Shown: one piece after another, positions 1 through 7,849 of the stretch | Layout: every line of letters starts with the position of its first letter | Numbering within the stretch: position 1 is the first letter of the stretch | Assembly: GCA_004555245.1 (NCBI GenBank) | Contig: SFIS01000069.1 | Coordinates: forward strand, 1 to 13,031 | Origin: Bacteroidales bacterium | Lineage (GTDB): Bacteria > Bacteroidota > Bacteroidia > Bacteroidales > Bacteroidaceae | Direction of reading: 5' to 3' | Length of the DNA stretch: 13,031 nt | Position numbers and translations under genes: made by a program | Notes under the pieces: generated by a model | Database searches by the model: none | Seen by the model: only the letters and a program-made list of their open reading frames with translations | What the model was told of the DNA's origin: nothing

Positions 1-947
1 CCATCATAGTCAAGAGGGTTGAAGGCGGGGAAATGGCGCAGCTGGTCGATCAGCGAGGTCGATGTGCCGGATTCGAACCAGTAGCCGTCCGTGTTGTGTC
101 CGTCAAGGGCGTTGAGGAGGCTGAACGGAGCATAGACGTCTTTGCTGTTGCGCGAGAAGTGATAGCCGTCGTAGTTCTTTTTCAGCAGGGCGTATGCCTC
201 GGCGGCGCTCATTCCCGTATTCTCGGCAAAGTCTTCGACACATGGGCGGAGGACGGTGTCGAGCTCCTCCTGCGTGATGCCGCACAGCCCGGAATAGTCG
301 TCGTACATGGAGATCTGCTTCAAGTTGTTAAGCTCAGAGAAGATGCTCATCTGCGAGAACTTCGTCACGCCCGTGATGAAGACGAACTTCAGATACGCTC
401 CTTCGTCTTTCAGCACCTGGTAGAACTCTCGCAGCATCATGCGCATGGCCTCGAGCTGCTCAGTGTCGTAGAGCAGGCGCATGACGGGGGCGTCGTATTC
501 GTCGAGTATGACAACCACCTGCTCGCCGGTCTGCCTGTTTGAATTGTGAATGAGGTCGCGGAAACGGTCGCCGGGGGTTACAGAAAGTGTGTCACGCCCG
601 TAAATGCTTTCATATCCGCGAATCATGGACTCCAGCTTTGTCTTCGCCTCGCTCACCTTCAGGTTCTTCAGCCCGCTCATCGTGAAATGCAGCACGGGGT
701 GCTTCTTCCACTCTGTCTCCAACTCCATTATCTTCAGTCCCTCGAACAGTTCTTTCCTGCCCTCGAAGTAGGCCTTGAACGTGTTGCACAGCAACGACTT
801 TCCGAAGCGGCGGGGACGAGAGAGGAAGACATACTTGTATCTGTTGACAAGGTCGTAAACCATATCGGTCTTGTCAACATACACCAGACCTTTCTGCCGA
901 ATCTCGGCAAACTGGTCGGTATCTACAGGATAGCGGAATTTTCTCAT
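1..947 (-). CDS. AAA-ATPase-like protein (pfam09820/DUF1703 type), 3' end outside window
   Basis: The first 315 codons are present and open; the stop lies beyond base 1. Translation starts MRKFRYPVDTDQF and reads into the AAA-ATPase-like fold. A Walker A-like RPRRFGKSLL is at residues 44-53 (Lys50, Ser51), Walker B VVVILDEYDAPV at 144-155, FITGVTKFSQMSIFS at about 194-208, and the family's NYDGYHFS motif near residue 262. In known members a PD-(D/E)XK nuclease-like domain (DUF1703) follows at the C-terminus; that part is not in the window. The family is very abundant in Bacteroidales and its biological role is unsettled, although a nuclease-associated or mobile-element/defence-type role has been suggested. 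The start is supported by a promoter 31 bases upstream. No signal peptide or membrane segment is visible, so it should be cytoplasmic. Family assignment is firm; function is not. Confidence 0.9.
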   Translation of the reverse strand, partial: MRKFRYPVDTDQFAEIRQKGLVYVDKTDMVYDLVNRYKYVFLSRPRRFGKSLLCNTFKAYFEGRKELFEGLKIMELETEWKKHPVLHFTMSGLKNLKVSEAKTKLESMIRGYESIYGRDTLSVTPGDRFRDLIHNSNRQTGEQVVVILDEYDAPVMRLLYDTEQLEAMRMMLREFYQVLKDEGAYLKFVFITGVTKFSQMSIFSELNNLKQISMYDDYSGLCGITQEELDTVLRPCVEDFAENTGMSAAEAYALLKKNYDGYHFSRNSKDVYAPFSLLNALDGHNTDGYWFESGTSTSLIDQLRHFPAFNPLDYD

Positions 948-977
948 ACGGCTCTCTGATGTTTGTTCTTTCACCGG

Positions 978-1008
978 CAAAGTTATAAAAATTATACGAG
1001 AACACCAA
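978..1008 (-). promoter_or_regulatory. Bacteroidota-type promoter of the AAA-ATPase gene
   Basis: On the minus strand TTG (1006-1008) is followed by a 20-base spacer and TAACTTTG (978-985), a perfect match to the TAnnTTTG -7 box of the Bacteroidota primary sigma factor. The box ends 30 bases before the ATG at 947, leaving room for a short leader. The ATPase gene is therefore probably transcribed on its own, separately from the transferase gene behind it, which has a strong hairpin in between. Confidence 0.75.
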
Positions 1009-1040
1009 GAAACGGCAGGTGTTATTTTTCAGTGGCTTGC

Positions 1041-1079
1041 GAAGGCGGGAAAACATTGCTGTCATGTTTTCCCGCCTTC
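1041..1079 (-). terminator. 16-bp perfect hairpin after the transferase gene
   Basis: GAAGGCGGGAAAACAT (1041-1056) and its exact reverse complement (1064-1079) enclose a 7-base loop. The hairpin begins 14 bases after the transferase stop codon, where a transcription end is expected. There is no uninterrupted U tract right after the stem on the minus strand; an A-rich stretch follows instead, so termination may rely on the long stem alone. The stem could equally protect the 3' end of the mRNA. It separates the exporter-transferase unit from the ATPase promoter. Confidence 0.7.
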
Positions 1080-1093
1080 ACTGCGTCCGGGTG

Positions 1094-3055
1094 TCATTCT
1101 CTCACCACGAGGCGGTTGTCGTTCATGCGTTGCATATATGTCTGTATGATGGCTTTCAGCTTTGTCTCCGCCGCCTTCACCTGGGGCTTGTCCTTCATCG
1201 TGGCTACGAGGTTGTGGCGTAGTAGCGGGTCGGTGCGGAAGAGATAGACGGCTTTCAGCGTTGTGCCGTCGTGCTGTATGAGGATGTCGCGGCATACGAG
1301 CTGGTATATGCCGGCGTTGTAGCTGACAGCCCAAGTCTCTTCGGGCGGTGTGTTCAGCAGGTCGATGCCCCATGCCACATACGGTTTCCGGCATCCGAGG
1401 TACGAGAGGATGGTTGGCATGATGTCGGTGTGCTGGGCTATGGCGCGACTTCTGCCGCGCGGCATCTCGCCCGAGGGGTCGAAGAACAGGATTGGCGCGG
1501 CGAAAAGCCCGAGGTCGGTAGCATACTCGTCGTGGTCGAAGATGTTAGTATGGTCAGAGGTGATGACGAAGAGGGTATTCATGTACCACGGCTGGCGGCG
1601 TGCCGTCTCGAAGAAGCGGCGCAGCGCCATGTCGGTGTATTCGATGCATTTGTGTATGGGGTTCTCCGTCCGCACTACGCCCCGGCGCTGTGGTATGGGA
1701 CGGTCGGCGATGCGTTGCGCATATTCTTCCGGCACCCTGTAGGGGTGGTGGCTCGATGCGGTGAAGACGGTGGTGATGAAAGGCTGGCGCATCTCTGTCA
1801 TCTTCTCTGCATAGAACTGCAGGAAGGGCTCGTCCCATATCGCCCAGGTGCCGTCGAAGGCTTCCGCGCCGCCGTATCGCGGGTCTGCCTCAAACTCTGT
1901 CCGCCCGTAATATGCCTGGAAGCCGGTGGCTTTTGCGAAAGCCTCGAAGCCCATGCTCCCGTTTGCCGCTCCGTGGAAGAATGCTGTGGTGTAGCCTTCT
2001 GTGGCGAGTGACGCCGCCATGCCGCCGACATCGTTCATCGAGGCTGGTGTGAGGAAGAAGGGCTCTACGAAATGCGGGATGCCGGAGAGGATGCCTGGCA
2101 TGCCGTCGATGGACTTTCTGCCGTTGGCGTAGCTGTAGTCGAAGGTGAGGGAGACGCTGCAGAGTGAATCGACGAAGGGTGTGTAGCCCTTGTACGCCCC
2201 GCCTTCGAGGTGGCGGTTGAAGGCTCCGATGTATTCTCTGCCGAAGCTCTCTACGATAATCACCACGATGTTCTTGCGGCGGGGTGTGGCAAGGCTGTCT
2301 GACGGCGCGCGGTGGACGGGGCTGTAGATCTTGTCGAGGCGGGCAGCGGTGAAATAGGCGGGGTCGCGGAAGACGTTCTTGCCGATGGTGCGCAGCATGG
2401 AGAACGGGGTGTTGAGGACTACGGCAGCCTCGGCGGGATGTGCCACATACTGGTTGGCGTTGCTGATGGTGACGGGGCGGACGGCACGGCCTATGCCGCC
2501 GCGGATGCCGGTAACGCAGAGCGGGATGTAGAGGAGGAGGAGGAGCGACTGCCGCCACAGCTTCTCGCCGGGGCGGGGAGAGAAGCGCCGCGTGATGCTG
2601 CGCGAGGCGTAGAACATGGCGGCGGTGAGGAGGGCGGCGACGCAGAAGAGATACCAGTGGGCGAGGGTCTCGGCGAGCAGCACCTTCGCAAGGTTCCCCT
2701 CGTTGGAGAACTCGCTGAAGACGGACATCGTGGTGCGGTGGCCGGTGTATTTGAAATAGACGGCGTCGGCGAGGTTCATGGCGAGGCAGACGGCGTTGAC
2801 GGCGGTGAAGAGCCATGTCGCCACGCCGATGCGTCGCGCTGGGAGGAAGATGAGTGCGACGACGACGACACTCCCGGAGTACATGACGAGGGAGGTGTCG
2901 AAGAGGAGGGAGCCGCGCAGCAGGGTGGCGGGGCTGTTGTCGGCGAAGAGGGTGCTGAAGGCGCTCCAGTTCTCCATGACATACACCACGCGTGCCGCCA
3001 TCAGCACGGCGTAGGCGAGAAGGAGGTGGAGGATGATGGATATGAGACGGGTCAT
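1094..3055 (-). CDS. LTA synthase-like membrane sulfatase-fold transferase
   Basis: A 653-residue protein of the LtaS/phosphoglycerol transferase branch of the alkaline phosphatase superfamily. About five hydrophobic membrane segments fill the first 190 residues, followed by an extracytoplasmic catalytic domain from about residue 260. Visible active-site elements are VIIVESFG (Glu269, metal ligand), NGRKSIDG (Ser315 at the usual Thr nucleophile position), TASSHHPY (432-439) and TSDHT (Asp501, His502, metal ligands). These correspond to Glu255, Thr300, His416 and Asp475-His476 of Staphylococcus aureus LtaS. Bacteroidota lack classical lipoteichoic acid, so the likely role is moving a phosphoglycerol- or phosphoethanolamine-type group onto an envelope glycan or lipid; the substrate is inferred. 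It lies 175 bases after an MsbA-type exporter on the same strand with no promoter seen between them, so cotranscription is likely. Confidence 0.88.
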   Translation of the reverse strand: MTRLISIILHLLLAYAVLMAARVVYVMENWSAFSTLFADNSPATLLRGSLLFDTSLVMYSGSVVVVALIFLPARRIGVATWLFTAVNAVCLAMNLADAVYFKYTGHRTTMSVFSEFSNEGNLAKVLLAETLAHWYLFCVAALLTAAMFYASRSITRRFSPRPGEKLWRQSLLLLLYIPLCVTGIRGGIGRAVRPVTISNANQYVAHPAEAAVVLNTPFSMLRTIGKNVFRDPAYFTAARLDKIYSPVHRAPSDSLATPRRKNIVVIIVESFGREYIGAFNRHLEGGAYKGYTPFVDSLCSVSLTFDYSYANGRKSIDGMPGILSGIPHFVEPFFLTPASMNDVGGMAASLATEGYTTAFFHGAANGSMGFEAFAKATGFQAYYGRTEFEADPRYGGAEAFDGTWAIWDEPFLQFYAEKMTEMRQPFITTVFTASSHHPYRVPEEYAQRIADRPIPQRRGVVRTENPIHKCIEYTDMALRRFFETARRQPWYMNTLFVITSDHTNIFDHDEYATDLGLFAAPILFFDPSGEMPRGRSRAIAQHTDIMPTILSYLGCRKPYVAWGIDLLNTPPEETWAVSYNAGIYQLVCRDILIQHDGTTLKAVYLFRTDPLLRHNLVATMKDKPQVKAAETKLKAIIQTYMQRMNDNRLVVRE

Positions 3056-3080
3056 GTGGTGGGGGATGGGTGGCGGGTTT

Positions 3081-3118
3081 GGGGTTTGGTGTTCTTCGAC
3101 CTGGTCGAAGAATACGGG
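3081..3118 (-). repeat. Dispersed 38-bp palindromic element, copy 1
   Basis: The core 3092-3112 is a perfect palindrome with arms TTCTTCGACC and GGTCGAAGAA around one central base. The flanks are also conserved: bases 3081-3118 are identical to copy 2 (3148-3185), 67 bases away, and match copy 3 (7876-7913, opposite strand) at 36 of 38 positions by eye. The palindrome ends 36 bases before the transferase ATG at 3055. If transcribed, it could form an 8-bp stem with a 5-base loop. No U tract follows. Protein-binding site, RNA hairpin or REP-like repeat are all possible. Confidence 0.85.
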
Positions 3119-3147
3119 GGCGCAGGGTGGGCGCGGCTGGGGTGTGT

Positions 3148-3185
3148 GGGGTTTGGTGTTCTTCGACCTGGTCGAAGAATACGGG
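3148..3185 (-). repeat. Dispersed 38-bp palindromic element, copy 2
   Basis: Exact repeat of copy 1, with the palindromic core at 3159-3179. It sits in the same exporter-transferase gap, so the two copies form a direct tandem with 67-base spacing. The 29 bases between the copies (3119-3147) are G-rich on the plus strand and not otherwise repeated. Orientation relative to the transcribed strand matches copies 1 and 3. Confidence 0.85.
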
Positions 3186-3230
3186 AGGGGGGGGGGAAGG
3201 ACGGGGCGGCGGCGCAGGCGCGGGGGCGGC
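3186..3230 (-). other. C-rich tract after the exporter gene, with a ten-base homopolymer
   Basis: On the minus (coding) strand the sequence right after the exporter stop is almost all C with few G. It ends in a run of ten C (plus-strand G at 3187-3196) next to palindromic copy 2. Such C-over-G stretches are typical of Rho loading regions, but no Rho signal can be proven by eye. The homopolymer is a candidate for length variation or sequencing error. Confidence 0.4.
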
Positions 3231-5066
3231 TCAGAGCTTCTGCATGTCGTTCAGCTTGCGGTAGTAGCCGTCAAGGGCGAGGAGCTCGGCGTGTGTGCCG
3301 CGCTCTACAATCGCGCCGTCGTGTATGACGCAAATCATGTCGGCGTGCTTTATCGTTGACAGACGGTGAGCCACCGCCACGGTGGTGCGTGTCTTCATCA
3401 GACGCTCGAGGGCGTCCTGCACCAGGCGTTCCGATTCGGTGTCGAGGGCTGACGTCGCCTCGTCGAGGATGAGGATGGGCGGGTTTTTCAAGATGGCGCG
3501 CGCGATGGAGATTCTCTGCCGCTGTCCGCCGGAGAGCCTGCCGCCGCGGTCGCCGATGTTGGTGTCGTAGCCCTGCTCGCTCTGCATGATGAAGTCGTGG
3601 GCGTTGGCGATGCGCGCCGCCTCCTCGATGGCGTCCTGCGTGGCGTCGTCAACGCCGAACGAGATGTTGTTGCGGAAGGTGTCGTTGAAGAGAATAGCCT
3701 CCTGGTTGACGTTTCCGATGAGCTGCCGCAGGTCGTGTATGCCGAGGTCCCTGACGTTTATGCCGTCGATGAGCACCTCGCCCTCCTGCACGTCGTAGTA
3801 TCTGGGAATGAGGTCGAGCAGCGTCGATTTCCCCGAGCCCGACTGTCCGACAAGCGCCACGGTCTGTCCCTTGCGTATGGTGAGGTTGATGTGCCGCAGC
3901 ACCCATTTCTCGTCGTATCTGAAGCCTACGTCGCGCAGCTCTATCTCATGCTCGAACGATGTCTTCTGCCTGCGCTCAGAGGCGGGGCGTTCGGTGATGG
4001 CCGATTCGGCGAGCAGAATCTTGTCGATGCGGTCCATCGATGCGAGACCCTTCGGGATGTTGTAGCCGGCACGCGAGAAGTCTTTCAGCGGCTGCAGGAT
4101 GCTGTAGAGAATCACCATATAATATATGAACGTCGGTCCGCTGAGCGTATGTCCCTGCAGCACAAGCACGCCTCCGAACCACAGCACGATGACAATCATC
4201 ACCGTGCCGAGGAACTCTGACATGGGGTGTGCCAGCTGCTGCCTGATGTTCACCCTCATGATGTTGTTGCGGTAGGCGGTGTTGATGCGGTCGAAGCGTC
4301 GGTTCATCTTCTCTTCGGCACAGAACGCCTTTACGATGCGGAGCCCTCCGAGTGTCTCCTCCACCTGCGACATCGTGTCGCTCCAGATGCCCTGCGCCAC
4401 GGTTGACTGCGCCTTCAGCTTCTTGCCTATCGCGCCCATCATCCATGCCATGAGAGGGACGAAGAGGACGGTGAAGAGCGTCAGCTGCCACGAGATGACG
4501 ACAAGGGTGGTGAAATAGGCGATGATGAGAATCGGATTCTTGAAGAGCATGTCGAGACTCGACATCACGCTGTATTCTATCTCCTGCACGTCGCCCGACA
4601 TACGCGCTATGATGTCGCCCTTGCGCTCTTCAGAGAAGAAGCCGAGCGGGAGCGACGTGATTTTCGCATACAGCATGTTGCGGATGTCGCGCACCACACC
4701 CGTGCGTATGGGGATGATGGTGGCGGAGGAGAGGAAATACGCGCCGGTCTTGAGGAAGGTGGCGAACGAGAGGAACAGCCCGATGAAGAGCAGCGTAGAG
4801 GTGGGGCCCACCTCGCTGATGAGCCATGTGACGTAATAGTCGGCGTTGTTAGACACCACCTCCTTCGCGTTTGACCAGTCCCACGGCATGAGGGTAGTCA
4901 CGCGGCCGGCGTCGCCCGTCTCGAACAGAATCTGCAGGATGGGCACCAGCGTGGCGAAAGAGAAGATGTTGAGCACGGCACTCAATATGTTGAACACCAC
5001 CGACATGACAAGATACTTCCTGTATGGCGGCACGAAGCGCAGCAGTATGTTTATAAATTCTCGCAT
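3231..5066 (-). CDS. MsbA-type ABC exporter (fused permease and ATPase)
   Basis: From the ATG at 5066 the protein has 611 residues, the normal size for a half-transporter of the lipid/peptide/multidrug exporter class. The first ~345 residues are the six-helix membrane domain, including the MSGDVQEIE coupling region near 156-164. The nucleotide-binding domain follows: Walker A GQSGSGKS (407-414), Q-loop Gln455, signature LSGGQ (511-515), Walker B ILILDE (531-536) and switch His567, all intact. It should act as a homodimer in the inner membrane. Substrate cannot be read from sequence; lipid A or another glycolipid is plausible given the following transferase gene, but peptide or drug export is possible. 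A longer reading from 5117 is open, but its first 17 codons contain the promoter -7 box, so 5066 is preferred. It is the first gene of the leftward unit. Confidence 0.9.
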   Translation of the reverse strand: MREFINILLRFVPPYRKYLVMSVVFNILSAVLNIFSFATLVPILQILFETGDAGRVTTLMPWDWSNAKEVVSNNADYYVTWLISEVGPTSTLLFIGLFLSFATFLKTGAYFLSSATIIPIRTGVVRDIRNMLYAKITSLPLGFFSEERKGDIIARMSGDVQEIEYSVMSSLDMLFKNPILIIAYFTTLVVISWQLTLFTVLFVPLMAWMMGAIGKKLKAQSTVAQGIWSDTMSQVEETLGGLRIVKAFCAEEKMNRRFDRINTAYRNNIMRVNIRQQLAHPMSEFLGTVMIVIVLWFGGVLVLQGHTLSGPTFIYYMVILYSILQPLKDFSRAGYNIPKGLASMDRIDKILLAESAITERPASERRQKTSFEHEIELRDVGFRYDEKWVLRHINLTIRKGQTVALVGQSGSGKSTLLDLIPRYYDVQEGEVLIDGINVRDLGIHDLRQLIGNVNQEAILFNDTFRNNISFGVDDATQDAIEEAARIANAHDFIMQSEQGYDTNIGDRGGRLSGGQRQRISIARAILKNPPILILDEATSALDTESERLVQDALERLMKTRTTVAVAHRLSTIKHADMICVIHDGAIVERGTHAELLALDGYYRKLNDMQKL

Positions 5067-5105
5067 ATATATATAAATATGTAGTACGTGTGTTATGCCA
5101 AATTG

Positions 5106-5136
5106 CAAAGATACCACAATAAGCGGGAACTACAAA
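5106..5136 (-). promoter_or_regulatory. Bacteroidota-type promoter of the exporter-transferase unit
   Basis: Minus strand: TTTG (5133-5136), a 19-base spacer, then TATCTTTG (5106-5113), a perfect TAnnTTTG -7 box. It ends 39 bases before the chosen start at 5066. It shares the 248-base gap with the divergent regulator promoter, so the Lrp-type protein could influence both directions. Confidence 0.8.
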
Positions 5137-5240
5137 GCACATACGCGTTTTTTTATTGTTTTTTATTATTCTGATACGGCAGTCGAAAACGACAAGAGTG
5201 ACAAGAACGGGCACAAATGTAATAAATATTGTAAAAATAC

Positions 5241-5271
5241 TTGCCTGTATAAACAAAAATGTGTACTTTTG
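5241..5271 (+). promoter_or_regulatory. Bacteroidota-type promoter of the Lrp/AsnC gene
   Basis: TTG (5241-5243), a 20-base spacer and TACTTTTG (5264-5271), a perfect TAnnTTTG box, lie 43 bases before the ATG at 5315. The surrounding bases are strongly AT-rich. Lrp-family genes commonly regulate themselves, so an operator is expected nearby, but no clear symmetric site is visible. Confidence 0.75.
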
Positions 5272-5314
5272 CTGACAATTTGTAAAATACACAAACATCA
5301 AATCACTTAACTAT

Positions 5315-5797
5315 ATGCAAAAGATAGAAAAAATCGACGCTTTAGACAAGAAGATATTGAGCATATTATCAAAGAACGCGCGTATGCCTTTCAAGGATGT
5401 CGCAACAGAATGCAACGTGTCGCGCGCCGCCATCCACCAGCGCGTGCAGCGTCTGATAGAGATAGGTGTCATCCTCGGCTCTGCCTTCAACATCAACCCC
5501 AAGGCTCTCGGATACAACACCTGCACATACGTCGGCATCACGCTCGAACGCGGCAATATGTACCGTGAGGTGGCAAAGCAGATCGCCCTCATCCCGGAGA
5601 TTGTGGAGTGTCACTACACCACCGGTTCATACACCATGCTCGTGAAGCTCTATGCGCGCGACAACGAACAGCTGATGGAACTGCTCAACGACAAGCTGCA
5701 GAACATCAACGGCGTTGTCTCCACCGAGACGCTCATCTCTCTCGAACAGTCCATAAAACGCGAGATACCGGTTGCCTACGAGGACGCGGAAGAATAA
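5315..5797 (+). CDS. Lrp/AsnC-family transcriptional regulator
   Basis: A 160-residue protein, the normal length for the family. The start IEKIDALDKKILSILSKNARMPF is the classic first helix. A helix-turn-helix spans about residues 26-47, with CNVSRAAIHQRVQRL as the recognition part, followed by the RAM ligand-binding domain (about 70-150). The RAM effector loop reads TTGSYT (102-107), where many members have an acidic residue after the Gly-x-x; the ligand may therefore differ from a free amino acid such as leucine. It should bind DNA as a dimer or octamer and respond to amino acids or related metabolites. It is transcribed divergently from the exporter. The peptidase gene 172 bases downstream is a plausible target, inferred from position only. 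Confidence 0.92.
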   Translation: MQKIEKIDALDKKILSILSKNARMPFKDVATECNVSRAAIHQRVQRLIEIGVILGSAFNINPKALGYNTCTYVGITLERGNMYREVAKQIALIPEIVECHYTTGSYTMLVKLYARDNEQLMELLNDKLQNINGVVSTETLISLEQSIKREIPVAYEDAEE

Positions 5798-5969
5798 CCT
5801 TCCCGCTCTCCCCCACCCTCCCTCACTCTCTCCGCCTGCCTGCCGCTTCGCCCTGCTGCCTGCCACACTGCGCTGCCCCCATCCGTGCGGGGCTGGCAAG
5901 ACGGCAACAGAGTGAAGCGGCATCTCTTTTGCAGCATCCCCGAACATAGCATACCACAGCCTCCGAATC
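5798..5969 (+). other. C-rich gap between regulator and fused peptidase
   Basis: The first ~80 bases after the regulator stop are pyrimidine-rich (mostly C and T, few G). A short GCCCC/GGGGC pairing is possible at 5875-5893. No TAnnTTTG box is found before the peptidase start; CTCTTTTG near 5926-5933 matches only the TTTG half. The peptidase may be read from the regulator promoter, or from a promoter I cannot recognise. No palindromic element occurs here. Confidence 0.45.
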
Positions 5970-7835
5970 ATGCCCGACTTCAACATAGACCACCGCCTCA
6001 GACACATCTACGACGTATATCCCGAGGCTCCCGCCCGTCCGCTCGTAGGCATCACCTGCGACAGCGGCGGCGAAGACTTCAGCCTGCGCCGTATGTACTG
6101 CCTTCAGGTGGAACGTGCCGGCGGCACTCCCGTCCTCCTCCCTCCCACCGCCGACATCCGCACGGTCCTCCCTCTGCTCGACACTCTTCATGCCGTCATC
6201 TTCACCGGCGGCGGCGACCATAACCCCCTGTGGATGGGCGAAGAGCCGGTGCCGCAGCTCGGCACGGTCAATCCTCTGCGCGACAGTTACGAGCTGCCGC
6301 TCTGCCGCCTTGCCTACAACCGCCATCTGCCCATGCTCGGCATCTGCCGCGGTATGCAGACCATCGCCATCGCACTGGGCGGACACGTCTGCCAGCACAT
6401 CGAGACTGGCATAAAGCACAGCCAGAGCGCACCGAAGGACGAAGCGACACACTCTGTCACCATCACCCCCGGCACCATGCTCGACAAGGCATACGCCACA
6501 TACCGGCATCTGGATGCCGACGAAGCGGCGCGCCGCGACACCCTCCTGCCCGCCGACGCTCCGATGCGCATACACGTCAATTCGTTCCATCACCAGGCGG
6601 TGGACAATGCGGGCGAGCACCTGAAGGTTGCGGCGGTAGCCCCCGACAACACCGTAGAGGCAGTGGAATCGGACGAATACCGCAGCATCATCGGTGTGCA
6701 GTGGCATCCCGAACAGATGGCAGAGGCGGGGCTCCCGCTCTTCAGATGGCTCGTAGAGGCGGCACGCACCCGCCGCGATGCCGTCAGCTTCCATCAGACG
6801 CACGTCACGCTCGATTCGCACTGCGACACGCCGATGTTCTTCGCACAGGACATCGACTTCCTGAAGCGCGACCCGCGCATCCTCTACGACCTTCACAAGA
6901 TGGACGACGGACACGTCGATGCCGTCTCGATGGTATGCTATCTGCCGCAGCCCGCCATCGGCGAACGCTTCTCGGAGAAGGTGGGCTTCGACGTTGACAG
7001 CCCCTCGCATTATGCCGACCTCATCTTCGACCACATCAACGACATCTGCCAGCGTGCGCCGCAGCGCCTCAGCATCGCACGCACGCCAGCCGACGTATGG
7101 CGCGACAAGCGCGAAGGCAGGCACTCCATACTCCTCGGCATAGAGAACGGCATAGCCCTCGAGCACAACCTGCGGCTGCTGAAGCATTTCAAGCAGCGCG
7201 GCGTGACATACATCACGCTGTGCCACAACGGCGACAACGACATCTGCGATTCGGCACGCGGCTGCAACACCCACAACGGGCTGTCGAAGTTCGGGCGCGA
7301 GGTGATAGCGGCGATGAACGGCCTGGGCATCATGATCGACCTCTCGCACGCCGCCGAGACGAGCTTCTACCAGGCTCTCGAAGCCTCGTCGGCACCCATC
7401 GTGTGCAGCCACTCCAACTGCCGCGCCCTCTGCAACCACCCCCGCAACCTCACCGACGACCAGATGCGCGCCCTCGCCGCGGCGGGCGGCGTGATGCAGC
7501 TGACACTCTACCACGGCTTCCTCAAGTTGCCCGACGCACATGTCTCGAAGGTGGGCATCGTTGGCAGCCCCGTGCCGTCTGACGCCGACATCACCGATTT
7601 CATCCGTCATCTCGAACATGCCGTCAGCGTCATGGGCATCGACCATGTAGGCATAGGCACCGACTTCGACGGCGACGGAGGGATAAAGGGCCTGCGCGAC
7701 GCCTCCGAACTGGTCAACCTCACGGAGACACTGATGCGCCACGGATTCTCGCAGCAGGACATCTCAAAGATATGGGGACACAACTGGCTGCGCGTCATGG
7801 CGAAGATACAGGGCATGGCTGACGTAACCCCGTAG
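5970..7835 (+). CDS. Fused C26 gamma-glutamyl hydrolase and M19 dipeptidase
   Basis: A 621-residue two-enzyme protein. Residues about 24-265 are a class I glutamine amidotransferase-like peptidase C26 domain of the PuuD type: TGGGDHNP (79-86), nucleophile Cys126 in GICRGMQ, and His246/Glu248 in QWHPE. Residues about 277-615 are a renal-dipeptidase-like M19 metallopeptidase with all expected zinc ligands: His284 and Asp286 in DSHCDTP, Glu392 in GIENG, His460 in DLSHAA, His481 in SHSNCRA and Asp565 in GIGTDFDG. Both halves look catalytically complete. No signal peptide is seen, so it is probably cytoplasmic. Known C26 enzymes cut gamma-glutamyl bonds, and M19 enzymes cut dipeptides such as Cys-Gly, so the pair could degrade gamma-glutamyl peptides stepwise (inference). 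It precedes the cyclotransferase gene by 93 bases. Confidence 0.9.
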   Translation: MPDFNIDHRLRHIYDVYPEAPARPLVGITCDSGGEDFSLRRMYCLQVERAGGTPVLLPPTADIRTVLPLLDTLHAVIFTGGGDHNPLWMGEEPVPQLGTVNPLRDSYELPLCRLAYNRHLPMLGICRGMQTIAIALGGHVCQHIETGIKHSQSAPKDEATHSVTITPGTMLDKAYATYRHLDADEAARRDTLLPADAPMRIHVNSFHHQAVDNAGEHLKVAAVAPDNTVEAVESDEYRSIIGVQWHPEQMAEAGLPLFRWLVEAARTRRDAVSFHQTHVTLDSHCDTPMFFAQDIDFLKRDPRILYDLHKMDDGHVDAVSMVCYLPQPAIGERFSEKVGFDVDSPSHYADLIFDHINDICQRAPQRLSIARTPADVWRDKREGRHSILLGIENGIALEHNLRLLKHFKQRGVTYITLCHNGDNDICDSARGCNTHNGLSKFGREVIAAMNGLGIMIDLSHAAETSFYQALEASSAPIVCSHSNCRALCNHPRNLTDDQMRALAAAGGVMQLTLYHGFLKLPDAHVSKVGIVGSPVPSDADITDFIRHLEHAVSVMGIDHVGIGTDFDGDGGIKGLRDASELVNLTETLMRHGFSQQDISKIWGHNWLRVMAKIQGMADVTP

Positions 7836-7849
7836 CGCCAGCTTCCCTC

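Noticed and set aside
3092..3112. Palindromic core as an intrinsic terminator
   Set aside because: No U tract follows on either strand, and the conserved flanks extend beyond the stem. Its position before the next start codon suits a leader or binding element as well.
3081..3185. Palindromic tandem as a CRISPR array
   Set aside because: Only two copies in tandem, the spacing is not spacer-like in context, no cas genes are present, and a third copy lies alone 4.7 kb away.
2312..3328. Plus-strand open frame (338 codons) over the transferase N-terminus and the palindromic repeats
   Set aside because: Gly/Glu/Asp-rich low-complexity translation that runs through intergenic repeats; it is antisense to a real gene.
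5823..7742. Long minus-strand open frame (639 codons) opposite the fused peptidase
   Set aside because: Its translation is low-complexity Val/Ala/Arg-rich with no domain. The plus strand of the same interval encodes two intact catalytic domains; the frame is a by-product of high GC codon use.
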